NCBI RefSeq assembly: GCF_000620705.1
Contig: NZ_KK211166.1
Location: 349,962-413,961, forward strand
Source: Nocardioides sp. URHA0020
GTDB lineage: Bacteria; Actinomycetota; Actinomycetes; Propionibacteriales; Nocardioidaceae
Direction of reading: 5' to 3'
Length of the DNA: 64,000 bases
Below the pieces are notes generated by a model. It ran no database searches. It was not told where the DNA came from and saw nothing but the letters and a program-made list of their open reading frames with translations. Shown here piece by piece: positions 1 to 8,476 of this stretch (positions are counted from its first letter, which is position 1; each line of letters begins with the position of its first letter). The position numbers and the translations under genes were made by a program.

Positions 1-150
1 CGCCAAGGCCCGGCGAGACCCCCGCACCTCAACGCCCTGCCTTCCCTACCGGGCCCGACCGCACTGCCTTCGCCGCCGGACCAGCATCGGGCGAAACGCC
101 CGGTGCTCGCAGGTTGGGTGTTTCTTGGCCGGATCGGGGACAGTGGAGAC
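1..150. other. Leading non-coding stretch with an 11-bp hairpin
   Basis: No gene is supported before position 151. Positions 83-107 form an inverted repeat with 11-nt arms (one T.G pair) around an AAA loop, core CGGGCG/CGCCCG. It could be the terminator of a gene left of the window or a leader hairpin of the gene that starts at 151. No clear T-tract follows. Confidence 0.35.
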
Positions 151-1782
151 GTGCACATCTCTCTCGGACGACTGACCCTGCCCGCGGTCGGCCTGCTCGT
201 GGCCGCTCTCGCCAGTGGGGCCGTCGTCGCGCCAGCGCAGGCAGACGAGGACTCCTCCAGGACGGTCAGCGCACCGGCGACGAGCGACGACGCGGCGACC
301 GATGCGGCGACCGCTGCGCTGGACGAGGTGCAGTCGATCCTCGACCCCTCGCCCGCGCAGGCCGCCGAGCAGGAGGCTGACCAGAAGGCCGGCGAGGATG
401 CGCCCGAGGCGACCGGCGACGGCCGCGACCTGACCCTCGCCCTGCGCGACCTGCGCCTGCGCGTGGGCGACCTGTCGGCGCGCGACCAGGCCCGGGCGGC
501 GACGTACTTCCAGCGTCCGCCCCAGGTCTACGGCTGGCACAACCAGAGGGCCAAGCAGTTCGGCAAGGTGCTGGTGCACTGGGAGAGCGGCGAGGTGACC
601 TCGTCGTACGTCAACTGGGTCGGCGCGGACACCCAGCACGTGCTGCGGACCTACGCCGCCGCTGGCTATCGGGCGCCGTTGTCGGACGGCACCCGGGGCA
701 ACGACGCCTCCCACACCGGGTCGGGCCTGCTCGACATCTACCTGGTCGACTTCGAGGCAGCCGGCCAGCCCGGCCTCTACGGCTTCTGCGGCTCCTCCCA
801 GACGCCGCCCACCAGCGGACCGGCCCGCGTCCCGGCGTACTGCGCGCTGGACCACAGCTATTCGACCTTCCCCCAGCGGACCCCGCGCGAGAACCTCCGG
901 GTGACCGCCGCGCACGAGCTCTTCCACGCCACCCAGTTCGCGTACGACGTGCGCGAGGACGCCTGGTTCATGGAGGCGACGGCGACCTGGGCCGAGGACG
1001 AGGTCTACGACAGCATCAACGACAACCGCCAGTACTTCGGCCAGAGCCCGCTCAGCCAGCCGCGGCAGCCGCTGGACCAGTTCAGCCCCAACAACTACCG
1101 CCAGTACGGCGAGTGGATCTTCTTCCGCTACCTCTCCGAGCGCTACCCCGCCTCCGCGGGCGGCCTCCCGGTGATCATCCGCCGGATCTGGGAGCGCGCG
1201 GCGTCGAGGACCGTCTACTCGATCCAGGCGGTCAACAAGGAGCTCCACGCCCGCGGCACCGACCTGCGGCGGACGTACGCCGCCTTCGGCGACGCCAACC
1301 GCCGTCCCGGCCGCTCGTACCAGGAGGGCGCGGCCTACCCGCAGGCGCCGCTGGCCAAGCGCTGGAGCCTCACCACCACGAAGCGCAGCACCGGCCACCA
1401 GGCGACGCGCCTCGACCACCTGGCCACGACGACGGTCGCCGTGGTGCCGAGCAAGGCGATGAAGGGCTACCGGCTCCGCATCGCCGTGAACCTGCCGAGC
1501 ACCAAGCTCGGGTCCGCCGCACTGGTCACGTCGTACGGCAAGACCGGGGCGCCGAAGCGGAAGTGGATCCGGCTCTCGAGGTACGGCAACGGCGCGACCG
1601 CGCTGAGCTTCGACGCGCGCAAGGTCCGCAAGGTCGAGCTGACCCTCTCCAACGCCGGCATCCGCTACCGCTCGTGCGGCCGGCACACCGTCTACGACGG
1701 CTACCAGGTCGAGTACTCCTGCTCCGGCGTCTCGCGCGACAACGACCGGCTCATGGGCTACCGGCTCTCAGCGCTCCGCTGA
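151..1782 (+). CDS. Secreted zinc metalloprotease-like protein
   Basis: The predicted exported protein has 543 residues. GTG at 151 was chosen because GTGGAG lies just upstream and the protein then opens with a clean signal peptide: a hydrophobic core at residues 11-27 and an AQA cleavage site at 29-31. An upstream GTG at 103 would only add a non-signal extension. HELFH at 255-259 fits a zincin HExxH site, and an acidic stretch at 275-284 (MEATATWAEDE) may supply the third zinc ligand, as in the MXAN_6640-type putative metalloproteases. The C-terminal 200 residues look like a beta-sandwich with paired Cys. The 3' end overlaps the convergent helicase gene by 15 bp. Substrate unknown. Confidence 0.72.
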   Translation: MHISLGRLTLPAVGLLVAALASGAVVAPAQADEDSSRTVSAPATSDDAATDAATAALDEVQSILDPSPAQAAEQEADQKAGEDAPEATGDGRDLTLALRDLRLRVGDLSARDQARAATYFQRPPQVYGWHNQRAKQFGKVLVHWESGEVTSSYVNWVGADTQHVLRTYAAAGYRAPLSDGTRGNDASHTGSGLLDIYLVDFEAAGQPGLYGFCGSSQTPPTSGPARVPAYCALDHSYSTFPQRTPRENLRVTAAHELFHATQFAYDVREDAWFMEATATWAEDEVYDSINDNRQYFGQSPLSQPRQPLDQFSPNNYRQYGEWIFFRYLSERYPASAGGLPVIIRRIWERAASRTVYSIQAVNKELHARGTDLRRTYAAFGDANRRPGRSYQEGAAYPQAPLAKRWSLTTTKRSTGHQATRLDHLATTTVAVVPSKAMKGYRLRIAVNLPSTKLGSAALVTSYGKTGAPKRKWIRLSRYGNGATALSFDARKVRKVELTLSNAGIRYRSCGRHTVYDGYQVEYSCSGVSRDNDRLMGYRLSALR

Positions 1783-3732
1783 GAGCCGCTGCAGGGCCTT
1801 GCGTACGACGGCGGGGTCGGTCGTCGTCCACATCGGCGGCAGGCTCGCCTTGAGGAAGCTGCCGTAGCGAGCCGTCGCCAGCCGCGCGTCGAGCACCGCG
1901 ACGACGCCCCGGTCGGTGTGGGTCCGGATCAGCCGGCCGGCGCCCTGCGCGAGCAGCAGCGCCGCGTGGGTGGCCGCCACCTGCATGAAGCCGTTGCCGC
2001 CGGCCTGGTCGGCCGCCTTCTGCCGGGCGCTGAGCAACGGGTCGTCGGGCCGCGGGAACGGGATCCGGTCGATCAGCACGAGCTGGCAGGTGTCGCCGGG
2101 GACGTCGAGTCCCTGCCACAGGCTCAGAGTGCCGAAGAGGCAGGTGTGCGGGTCCCCGACGAACTGCGCGGCGAGCTCGGGGAGCTGCGCGTCGCCCTGG
2201 GCGAGCGTCGTCAGGTGCGGCAGGCGTTCGCGCACCGCCTCGGCCGCGGCCTCCGCAGCGCGCCGCGAGGAGAAGAGCCCGAGGGTGCGACCCTGGGCCG
2301 CGTCGACGAGCTCGATGATCTCGTCGAGCGTCGCCTTGCTCATGCCGTCGCGGCCGGGCGGCGGCAGGTGCTTGGCGACGTACAGGATCGCCTGGCGGCC
2401 GTAGTCGAACGGGCTGCCGACGTCGAGCCCGCGCCACGGCATCGCGTCGCCCTGCGGGGCCGGCGCGGCGCCCTCGAGGACCCGCTCCGTGGGCTTGAGC
2501 CCCACGCTGGTGGCGACCGAGGCGAAGTCGCCGCCGAGCATCAGCGTCGCCGAGGTGAAGACGACCGTCTTGTCGGTGAGCAGCTTGTCGCGCATCGGTC
2601 CCCACACCTGCAGCGGTGCGACGCAGAGCCGCGGCGGCATCCGCTCGGTGCCCTCCGACATCCACAGCACGTCGCTGTCGAGGTCGGCGGCCATCCGCTC
2701 GGCCGTCGCGAACACCTCCTGCACGGCGCCCTTGGCCTGGGTCAGCCCGGCATCGGCGTCCTCACCGGCCTTGGGGTACGCCGAGACGCACGCGCGGGCC
2801 GCGTCACGCACGAGCACGAGGGCGTCGGAGAGCTGCTCGGGGATCCGCTCGAAGCGACCCGGGCTCGCCTCGGCGATCGCCGTGCGCAGCGCGTCGGACG
2901 CGTCGGCGAGGTCGTTGGCCTGGTCGCCCTCGACGTGGCGCTGGCTGCGCCGCGCGGCCCGCTCGACCTCGGCGGCCCAGAGCTCGTCGGTGGCCGCCTG
3001 GGTCACCCGGGTCGTCAGCTCGTGGGCCTCGTCGATCACCACGACGTCGTACTCCGGGATCATCGGGACGCTCTCGATGGCGTCGATCGCCAGCAGCGAG
3101 TGGTTGGTGACGACCAGGTGGGAGCGGTGCGCCTTCTCCTTGGCGAGCTCGGCGAAGCACTCCTGGCCGAAGGGGCACTTGGCCGCGCCCAGGCACTCGC
3201 GGTGGTTGACGCTGACCTGGCGCCACTCGCGGTCGGTGTGCCGCGGAGCGTTGTCGCGCTCGCCGCTGCCCTTGCCCTCGACCTCCTTCTCGGCCCACGC
3301 GCGCAGCTCGAGCACCTTCTTGCCGAGCGATCCCTCGGGCAGCTCGACCAGCGCGCCCTGCTCGTCGGGCACGCCCTCGCGGATGCGGTGCAGGCAGGCG
3401 TAGTTGGAGCGGCCCTTGAGCACGGCATACGACGTGTCGACGCCGCTGTCCTTCACCGCCTCGACCAGCCGCGGCAGGTCGCGCTCGACCAGCTGGTGCT
3501 GGAGCGCGAGCGTCGCCGTGGCGACCACGACGCGGTCCTTGTGGAGCAGGCTCGGCACCAGGTAGGCCAGCGACTTGCCGGTGCCGGTGCCGGCCTGGAC
3601 GAGCAGGTGCTGGTCCTGCTCCATCGCGTGCGTGACGGCCTCCGCCATCTGCACCTGGCCGGCGCGCTCCTGGCCGCCGAGGGCACCGACCGCGGTCGAC
3701 AGCAGCTCGGTCACAGAGGGGGCGTCAGGCAC
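1768..3732 (-). CDS. dinG: ATP-dependent DNA helicase, DinG/XPD family
   Basis: A 654-residue superfamily 2 iron-sulfur helicase, expected to unwind DNA 5' to 3' in repair and to resolve R-loops or replication conflicts. Walker A AGTGTGKS lies at 47-54 and the DEAH box at 234-237. Four cysteines between them (C113, C180, C186, C192) are placed as the XPD/DinG 4Fe-4S cluster ligands. The C-terminal half carries helicase motifs such as QGLDVPG and GAGRLIR. The start is GTG at 3732. In many actinobacteria dinG lies near hflX; here about 13 kb of sugar and hydrolase genes separate them. Family assignment is secure. Confidence 0.93.
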   Translation of the reverse strand: MPDAPSVTELLSTAVGALGGQERAGQVQMAEAVTHAMEQDQHLLVQAGTGTGKSLAYLVPSLLHKDRVVVATATLALQHQLVERDLPRLVEAVKDSGVDTSYAVLKGRSNYACLHRIREGVPDEQGALVELPEGSLGKKVLELRAWAEKEVEGKGSGERDNAPRHTDREWRQVSVNHRECLGAAKCPFGQECFAELAKEKAHRSHLVVTNHSLLAIDAIESVPMIPEYDVVVIDEAHELTTRVTQAATDELWAAEVERAARRSQRHVEGDQANDLADASDALRTAIAEASPGRFERIPEQLSDALVLVRDAARACVSAYPKAGEDADAGLTQAKGAVQEVFATAERMAADLDSDVLWMSEGTERMPPRLCVAPLQVWGPMRDKLLTDKTVVFTSATLMLGGDFASVATSVGLKPTERVLEGAAPAPQGDAMPWRGLDVGSPFDYGRQAILYVAKHLPPPGRDGMSKATLDEIIELVDAAQGRTLGLFSSRRAAEAAAEAVRERLPHLTTLAQGDAQLPELAAQFVGDPHTCLFGTLSLWQGLDVPGDTCQLVLIDRIPFPRPDDPLLSARQKAADQAGGNGFMQVAATHAALLLAQGAGRLIRTHTDRGVVAVLDARLATARYGSFLKASLPPMWTTTDPAVVRKALQRLSAER

Positions 3733-3784
3733 CCGAGAACCCTAGCCGCGACCGACGACGCACCCTGACCGCTGTCCCCAGGGT

Positions 3785-3823
3785 GGTGGTTTCGAGGCTC
3801 GCTCCGCTCGCACCTCAACCACC
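3785..3823 (+). repeat. Palindromic REP-like element, short-loop copy
   Basis: A 39-bp hairpin element between dinG and the isomerase gene. The outer arms GGTGGTT and AACCACC pair, and GAGG pairs with CCTC inside them. The loop is CTCGCTCCGCTCG instead of the longer centre found in the other copies. Confidence 0.7.
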
Positions 3824-3830
3824 GGGCATC

Positions 3831-3876
3831 GGTGGTTGAGGTGCGAGGGCCGCCAGGCCCGAGCCTCGAAACCACC
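3831..3876 (-). repeat. Palindromic REP-like element, 46-bp copy
   Basis: A 46-bp copy in inverted orientation. Its arms GGTGGTT/AACCACC enclose an inner GGGCC/GGCCC hairpin. It is identical to the copy at 3980-4025 and close to those at 58237-58282 and 58333-58378. Confidence 0.75.
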
Positions 3877-3979
3877 GAGGTCAGTACTCCACGTGGTCGA
3901 GGCAGAGGTGGCTGGCCGCTCCGCTCGCACCTCAACCACCGGACCGGCCGCACCGCTCGCACCTCAACCACCGGGCCTC

Positions 3980-4025
3980 GGTGGTTGAGGTGCGAGGGCC
4001 GCCAGGCCCGAGCCTCGAAACCACC
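3980..4025 (-). repeat. Palindromic REP-like element next to a stop codon
   Basis: A 46-bp copy, exactly 149 bp from the copy at 3831. It ends 4 bp downstream (in transcription sense) of the stop codon of the exported isomerase gene, so it may also act as that operon's 3' hairpin. Confidence 0.75.
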
Positions 4026-4029
4026 GAGG

Positions 4030-4989
4030 TCAGTACTCCACGTGGTCGAGGTAGAGGTGGCCGACCGCGGCGCTGGTGAGCGGCGTGACGTCGGGGGTGT
4101 CGTTCTCGACGATGTACTCCTCCACCTCGTGGCTGCGGAAGATCCGCGGGAAGTCGACGACACCGGTGCCGAGGTCGCACATGTCCCCCGTGGTGGCGTC
4201 GCGGTCCTTCACGTGGAACTGCCGGACCTGCTGCGGTGCCTCGCGGATCACGTCGATCGCGAACCTGTCCGGGTCCGCGGCGCCGGTGTTCACGCCACCC
4301 GTGTAGGCCCAGTAGAGGTCGACCTCGAGGTGCACCAGCCGCTTGTCGAGCCGCGACGTGAGCACCTCCCACGGCGTCAGCCCGCCGCCGAGGTCGATCG
4401 TGAACTCGTGCGCGTGGTTGTGGTAGCCGTACCTGAGCCCGTACCGCCGGGCGACCGCCGCCTCGGCGTTCATCTGGTCGGCCCAGGTCTGCCAGTCCGA
4501 GAGCGAGGTCGAGTTGAGGTACGGCACGACGACGTACTTCTGGCCCAGCGTGACCGCGTTCTCGAGCTTGGTCCGCAGCGCGGCCGCGTCGGAGCTGATG
4601 CCGTCGTGGCTCGACGACGCCCGGATGCCGAGGCCGTCGAGCTGGGAGCGCAGGGCCCTCGCCGTACGTCCGTAGAGGCCGGCCAGCTCGATCCGCTCGT
4701 AGCCGTACTGCGCCAGCCGCGTCAGCACCAGGTCGACCCCGGCGGGGGTGCTGGTCGCGTCGCGCAGCGTGTACATCTGGATGCTGATCTCGTCGTGCGG
4801 GACCGACCGCCGGCGGCCGCCGCGACGCCCGTGGGCCTCCGCGGGCGCGGCCAGGCCGCCCCCGAGCACGGCGGCGCCGGCCACTCCCGCCGCACCGACC
4901 GCTGCTCCGCGGAAGATCGAGCGGCGACTGGCGCCCTTCTCCTCGAGCGAGCGACGCAGGGCGCCCTCGCCGTCATAGCCAAAACACAT
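4030..4989 (-). CDS. Tat-exported sugar phosphate isomerase/epimerase-like TIM-barrel protein
   Basis: A 319-residue xylose isomerase-like (AP endonuclease 2 fold) protein. The N-terminus carries a twin-arginine signal: SRRSIF at 21-26, an Ala/Gly-rich hydrophobic run at 29-48, and an AEA site at 50-52. The mature part shows TIM-barrel metal-site motifs: YHNHAHEF, HLEVD and FHVKDRD, the usual His/Glu/Asp ligands. It is the last gene of the sugar operon, 42 bp after the cytoplasmic isomerase gene, with a GGAAAGG ribosome site. Export of such an enzyme is unusual and suggests action on a sugar or glycoside outside the membrane. Substrate unknown. Its 3' end lies in a tandem duplication. Confidence 0.82.
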   Translation of the reverse strand: MCFGYDGEGALRRSLEEKGASRRSIFRGAAVGAAGVAGAAVLGGGLAAPAEAHGRRGGRRRSVPHDEISIQMYTLRDATSTPAGVDLVLTRLAQYGYERIELAGLYGRTARALRSQLDGLGIRASSSHDGISSDAAALRTKLENAVTLGQKYVVVPYLNSTSLSDWQTWADQMNAEAAVARRYGLRYGYHNHAHEFTIDLGGGLTPWEVLTSRLDKRLVHLEVDLYWAYTGGVNTGAADPDRFAIDVIREAPQQVRQFHVKDRDATTGDMCDLGTGVVDFPRIFRSHEVEEYIVENDTPDVTPLTSAAVGHLYLDHVEY

Positions 4990-5031
4990 GACGTGGTTCC
5001 TTTCCCGAGACGGACATGTGTGTGCGTGGTG

Positions 5032-6036
5032 CTACTCCTTCGTGGCGAACGCCGCGTCGAAGGAGGCTGTGGGGGCGTCGAAGGCGAGCCGTCGGACGAA
5101 CTCCAGCGCCTCCGGGGCGCCGACGAGCCGGTCCATGCCGGCGTCCTCCCACTCGACCGAGATCGGCCCGTCGTACCCGATGGTGTTGAGCATCCGGAAG
5201 CACTGCTCCCACGGGACGTCGCCGTGGCCGGTGGACACGAAGTCCCACCCGCGGCGGGGGTCTGCCCAGGGCAGGTGCGAGCCGAGCCGGCCGTTGCGGC
5301 CGTTGCCCGTCTGGCGCTTCGCGTCCTTGCAGTCGACGTGGTAGATCCGGTCCTTGAAGTCCCACATGAACCCGACCGGGTCGAGGTCCTGCCACACGAA
5401 GTGCGACGGGTCCCAGTTGAGGCCGAACGCCTCGCGGTGCCCGATCGCCTCCATCGTGGCGACGGTCGTCCAGTAGTCGTAGGCGATCTCGGAGGGGTGC
5501 ACCTCGTGGGCGAAGCGGACGCCGCACTCGTCGAAGACGTCGAGGATCGGGTGCCACCGGTCGGCGAAGTCGCGGTAGCCGGCGGCGACCATCTCCTCCG
5601 AGGCGGGCGGGAACATCGCGACGTACTTCCAGATCGAGGAGCCCGTGAAGCCGACGACGGTCTTGACACCGAGCTTCTGCGCGAGGCGCGCCGTCAGCTT
5701 CATCTCCTCGGCCGCCCGCTGCCGCACGCCCTCCGGGTCGCCGTCGCCCCAGACCTGCGACGGGAGGATCGCCTCGTGCCGCCCGTCGATCGGGTCGTCG
5801 CAGACGGCTTGGCCCTTGAGGTGGTTGGAGATCGCGTAGACGCTGAGGCCGTACTTGTCCAGGAGGTCGAGCTTGCCCTGCACGTAGCCGTCGTCGTCGA
5901 CCTGCCACGGGTCGAGGTGGTCGCCCCAGCAGGCGATCTCGAGCCCGTCGTACCCCCATCCGGAGGCGAGCCGGGCCACCTCCTCGAAGGGCAGGTCGGC
6001 CCACTGGCCCGTGAACAGCGTGATCGGTCGTGGCAT
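5032..6036 (-). CDS. Sugar phosphate isomerase/epimerase, cytoplasmic TIM barrel
   Basis: A 334-residue protein of the IolE/IolH/xylose isomerase-like superfamily with no signal peptide. The ATG at 6036 follows AAGGAC and gives the conserved opening [12 protein letters not shown]. Longer in-frame extensions run antisense into xylA and were discarded. Likely metal ligands lie in [22 protein letters not shown] and EWEDAG. Gene order behind a Gfo/Idh/MocA dehydrogenase and xylA suggests isomerisation or dehydration of an oxidised or rearranged sugar in the same pathway. The exact reaction cannot be read from sequence. Confidence 0.83.
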   Translation of the reverse strand: MPRPITLFTGQWADLPFEEVARLASGWGYDGLEIACWGDHLDPWQVDDDGYVQGKLDLLDKYGLSVYAISNHLKGQAVCDDPIDGRHEAILPSQVWGDGDPEGVRQRAAEEMKLTARLAQKLGVKTVVGFTGSSIWKYVAMFPPASEEMVAAGYRDFADRWHPILDVFDECGVRFAHEVHPSEIAYDYWTTVATMEAIGHREAFGLNWDPSHFVWQDLDPVGFMWDFKDRIYHVDCKDAKRQTGNGRNGRLGSHLPWADPRRGWDFVSTGHGDVPWEQCFRMLNTIGYDGPISVEWEDAGMDRLVGAPEALEFVRRLAFDAPTASFDAAFATKE

Positions 6037-6064
6037 CTGGTGTGTCCTTCCGTGGGTACGACGC

Positions 6065-7228
6065 TCAGCGGGCGCCGAGCAGGTGCTCCATCGCGAGCTG
6101 GTCGAGGGCCTCCATGGCGACGCTGCGGGCCCGCAGCGCGTCGAGGTCGTACGACGCGTTGCGCACGTCGTCGAGCGACTCACCCGCTGCGACCGTCGGC
6201 TGCTCGAGCTCCATGACGCCGGCCGCCTCGACGGCCGCCGCGACCTCGGGGTCGGAGCGGAAGGCCTGGACCTTCTCCCGCAGGATCAGGTAGTTGCGCA
6301 TGCAGCCGCGCGCGGACTCCCACACACCGTCCATGGCCTCGGCCCGCGGCGGCTTGTAGTCGAAGTGGACGTAGCCGTCGTAGCGGCGGTCGGTGCCTGC
6401 GCCGAGCATCGCGTCGACGGTCCAGAACGCGCCGCGCAGGTTGCCGGCGCCGAAGCGGAGGTCCTGGTCGAAGCGCGGCCCGTGCTGCCCGTTGAGGTCG
6501 ATGTGGAAGAGCTTGTCGTGCCACATCGCCTGGGCGATGCCGTGGGCGAAGTTGAGCCCGGCCATCTCCTCGTGGCCCACCTCGGGGTTGACCCCGACCA
6601 TCTCCGGGTGCTCGAGCTCGGAGATCAGCGCGATCGCGTGCCCGATGCTGGGCAGCAGGATGTCGCCACGCGGCTCGTTGGGCTTCGGCTCCAGGGCGAA
6701 CCGCATGTCGTAGCCCTGCTCCAGCACGTAGCCGCAGACGGTGTTCAGGGCGTCGCGGAAGCGGTCCATCGCCGCGCCGACGTTCTTGCTTCCGCCGTGC
6801 TCGGCGCCCTCGCGGCCGCCCCACATGACGAAGGTCTTCGCCCCCAGCGAGGCCGCCAGGTCGATGTTGCGCAGCACCTTGGCCAGCGCGTAGCGGCGCA
6901 CCTCGCGGTTGTTGGCCGTGATCGCGCCCTCCTTGAACACCGGGTCGGAGAACGTGTTGGTCGTGACCATCTCCACGACGAGGCCGGTGTCGGACAGGGC
7001 CGTGCGGAAGCGCTCCAGCGTGGCCTCGCGCTGGGCCTCGTCGGGCAGCAGGTCGTCGTCGTGGAAGGTGACGGCGGACGCGCCGAGCTCGGCCAGCTTG
7101 TACGTCGCCTCGACCGGGTCGAGGAGGTCGCGTGAGGCGGGCCCGAACACGTCGACGCCCTGCCAGCCGACCGTCCAGAGGCCGAAGGAGAACTTGTCGT
7201 CGGGGGTGGGGGTGAAACGGTCGGTCAC
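6065..7228 (-). CDS. xylA: Xylose isomerase
   Basis: A 387-residue enzyme converting D-xylose to D-xylulose (and D-glucose to D-fructose), of the short actinobacterial class. Catalytic His56 and Asp59 lie in FHDDD. Metal ligands sit in EPKPNEP (E180, K182), [15 protein letters not shown] and DQDLRFGAG, all intact. The start is GTG at 7228, overlapping the dehydrogenase stop by 4 nt, so the two are translationally coupled. No xylulokinase gene lies anywhere in the window, so xylulose must be phosphorylated by a kinase encoded elsewhere, or the physiological substrate is a different aldose. Confidence 0.95.
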   Translation of the reverse strand: MTDRFTPTPDDKFSFGLWTVGWQGVDVFGPASRDLLDPVEATYKLAELGASAVTFHDDDLLPDEAQREATLERFRTALSDTGLVVEMVTTNTFSDPVFKEGAITANNREVRRYALAKVLRNIDLAASLGAKTFVMWGGREGAEHGGSKNVGAAMDRFRDALNTVCGYVLEQGYDMRFALEPKPNEPRGDILLPSIGHAIALISELEHPEMVGVNPEVGHEEMAGLNFAHGIAQAMWHDKLFHIDLNGQHGPRFDQDLRFGAGNLRGAFWTVDAMLGAGTDRRYDGYVHFDYKPPRAEAMDGVWESARGCMRNYLILREKVQAFRSDPEVAAAVEAAGVMELEQPTVAAGESLDDVRNASYDLDALRARSVAMEALDQLAMEHLLGAR

Positions 7229-8409
7229 TGCTGGATCTCCTGCCAGGTGCGGGTGAGGGAGCTGGTCTCCACGGCGTCCAGCACGCGCTGGACGTTGAGG
7301 CCGTCGGCGAACGACGGGCTGGGGTCGGTGCCGTCGGCGATCGCCGTGACGAGGTCGACGACCTGGTGGGTGAAGCCGTGCTCGTAGCCGAGGCCGTGGC
7401 CCGGCGGCCACCACGCGGCGACGTACGGATGGACGGGCTCGGTGGCGAGGATCCGCCGGAAGCCGGCGATCTCGGCATCGTCGCGGGCGTCGACGTACTC
7501 CAGGACGTTCATGTCCTCGAAGTCGAAGGCCAGGCTGCCGAGCGAGCCGTTGACCTCGATCCGGATGGCGTTCTTGCGTCCGGTCGCGAAGCGGGTCGCC
7601 TCGAAGACGCCCATCGCACCACCGTCGAAGGTGGCCAGGAACGACGCGGCGTCGTCCACGGTGACCGGGCCGCGCTCGACGCTCGAGCCGCCTCCCCCGA
7701 GGCTGCCCGAGGTGTCGCCCGCGGCGTACGGCCGCTCCTTGACGAACGTCTCGAGGCGGCCGGTGAGCTCGGTGATGCGGCTGCCGGTGATGAACTGGGT
7801 CAGGTCGACGATGTGCGCGCCGATGTCGCCGAGCGCGCCCGAGCCGGCCTTGGCCTTGTCGAGCCGCCAGGACAGCGGGGCCTCGGGGTCGGCGATCCAG
7901 TCCTGGAGGTACTGCGCGCGGACGTGGCGGATGTCGCCGAGGCGACCCTCGGCGACCAGCTGCCGCGCCAGGGCGATGGCCGGGACCCGCCGGTAGGTGA
8001 AGCCGACCATCGCGCGCACCCCATGAGCGCGGGCCTGGTCGGCCGCGGCGGTCATCGCCTCGGCCTCGGCGACGGTGTTGGCCAGCGGCTTCTCGCACAG
8101 CACGTGCTTGCCGGCGGCGAGCGCGGCGATGGCGATCTCGGCGTGGGTGTCACCGGGGGTGCAGATGTCGACGACGTCGATGTCGTCACGAGCCACGACC
8201 TCGCGCCAGTCGGTCGAGCTCTCGGCCCAGCCGAGGCGGGCGGCGGCCTCGGCGGCACGGCCGGCGTCGCGGCCGACCACCACCGTCATCTCGGGGTGCC
8301 GGGGCAGGTCGAAGAAGTGGGGCGCGGTGCGCCAGGCCTGCGAGTGGGCGTTGCCCATGAACGCGTGGCCGACCATCGCGACGCGCAGGGAACTGCTCGG
8401 ATCGGTCAT
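7225..8409 (-). CDS. Gfo/Idh/MocA family oxidoreductase
   Basis: A 394-residue NAD(P)-dependent sugar or inositol dehydrogenase-like protein. The Rossmann motif reads GHAFMG at 14-19, with Ala in place of the second Gly. The family EKP motif at 106-108 (K107) and a GDIGAHIVD stretch near the catalytic region are present. ATG at 8409 follows GGGAG. The gene sits between the binding protein and xylA, so it likely oxidises the imported sugar or an early product. A 12-bp stem hairpin precedes it and may lower its expression relative to the binding protein. Sugar specificity is not predictable here. Confidence 0.87.
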   Translation of the reverse strand: MTDPSSSLRVAMVGHAFMGNAHSQAWRTAPHFFDLPRHPEMTVVVGRDAGRAAEAAARLGWAESSTDWREVVARDDIDVVDICTPGDTHAEIAIAALAAGKHVLCEKPLANTVAEAEAMTAAADQARAHGVRAMVGFTYRRVPAIALARQLVAEGRLGDIRHVRAQYLQDWIADPEAPLSWRLDKAKAGSGALGDIGAHIVDLTQFITGSRITELTGRLETFVKERPYAAGDTSGSLGGGGSSVERGPVTVDDAASFLATFDGGAMGVFEATRFATGRKNAIRIEVNGSLGSLAFDFEDMNVLEYVDARDDAEIAGFRRILATEPVHPYVAAWWPPGHGLGYEHGFTHQVVDLVTAIADGTDPSPSFADGLNVQRVLDAVETSSLTRTWQEIQQ

Positions 8410-8429
8410 GATGACTCCCGGGTGGGGGT

Positions 8430-8467
8430 GCCCGCCCCCGGGCCTGACGGAGGGGCCGGGGGCGGGC
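8430..8467 (-). terminator. Intra-operon hairpin after the binding-protein gene
   Basis: Perfect 12-nt arms (GCCCGCCCCCGG and its complement) at 8430-8441 and 8456-8467 flank a 14-nt loop. It lies between the binding-protein stop and the dehydrogenase start, with no T-tract. It most likely acts as a 3' stabiliser or partial terminator, giving more binding protein than downstream enzymes. Confidence 0.6.
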
Positions 8468-8476
8468 AGGTGTCGG

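Larger units (their letters stand above)
3804..4051. repeat. 149-bp-period tandem duplication including a gene's 3' end
   Basis: Positions 3804-3902 match 3953-4051 at a fixed offset of 149 bp with one mismatch (3827/3976). Similarity then decays. The right copy ends inside the coding sequence of the exported isomerase gene and supplies its stop codon. The left copy still reads a near-identical C-terminal tail plus stop (HLCLDHVEY against HLYLDHVEY) but has no gene attached. Two half-elements ending in CACCTCAACCACC lie around 3920-3972. Confidence 0.85.

Noticed and set aside
3711..4163. Short frames reading through the repeats at 3.7-4.2 kb and encoding TSTT/HLNHR-type peptides.
   Set aside because: They are translations of the palindromic elements themselves; similar peptides arise at 58.1-58.4 kb from the same DNA.
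3832..6216. A long open frame (about 790 codons) on the plus strand opposite the two isomerase genes.
   Set aside because: Low-complexity Arg/Val/Gly/Ala translation antisense to clear isomerase genes; no domain and no ribosome site.
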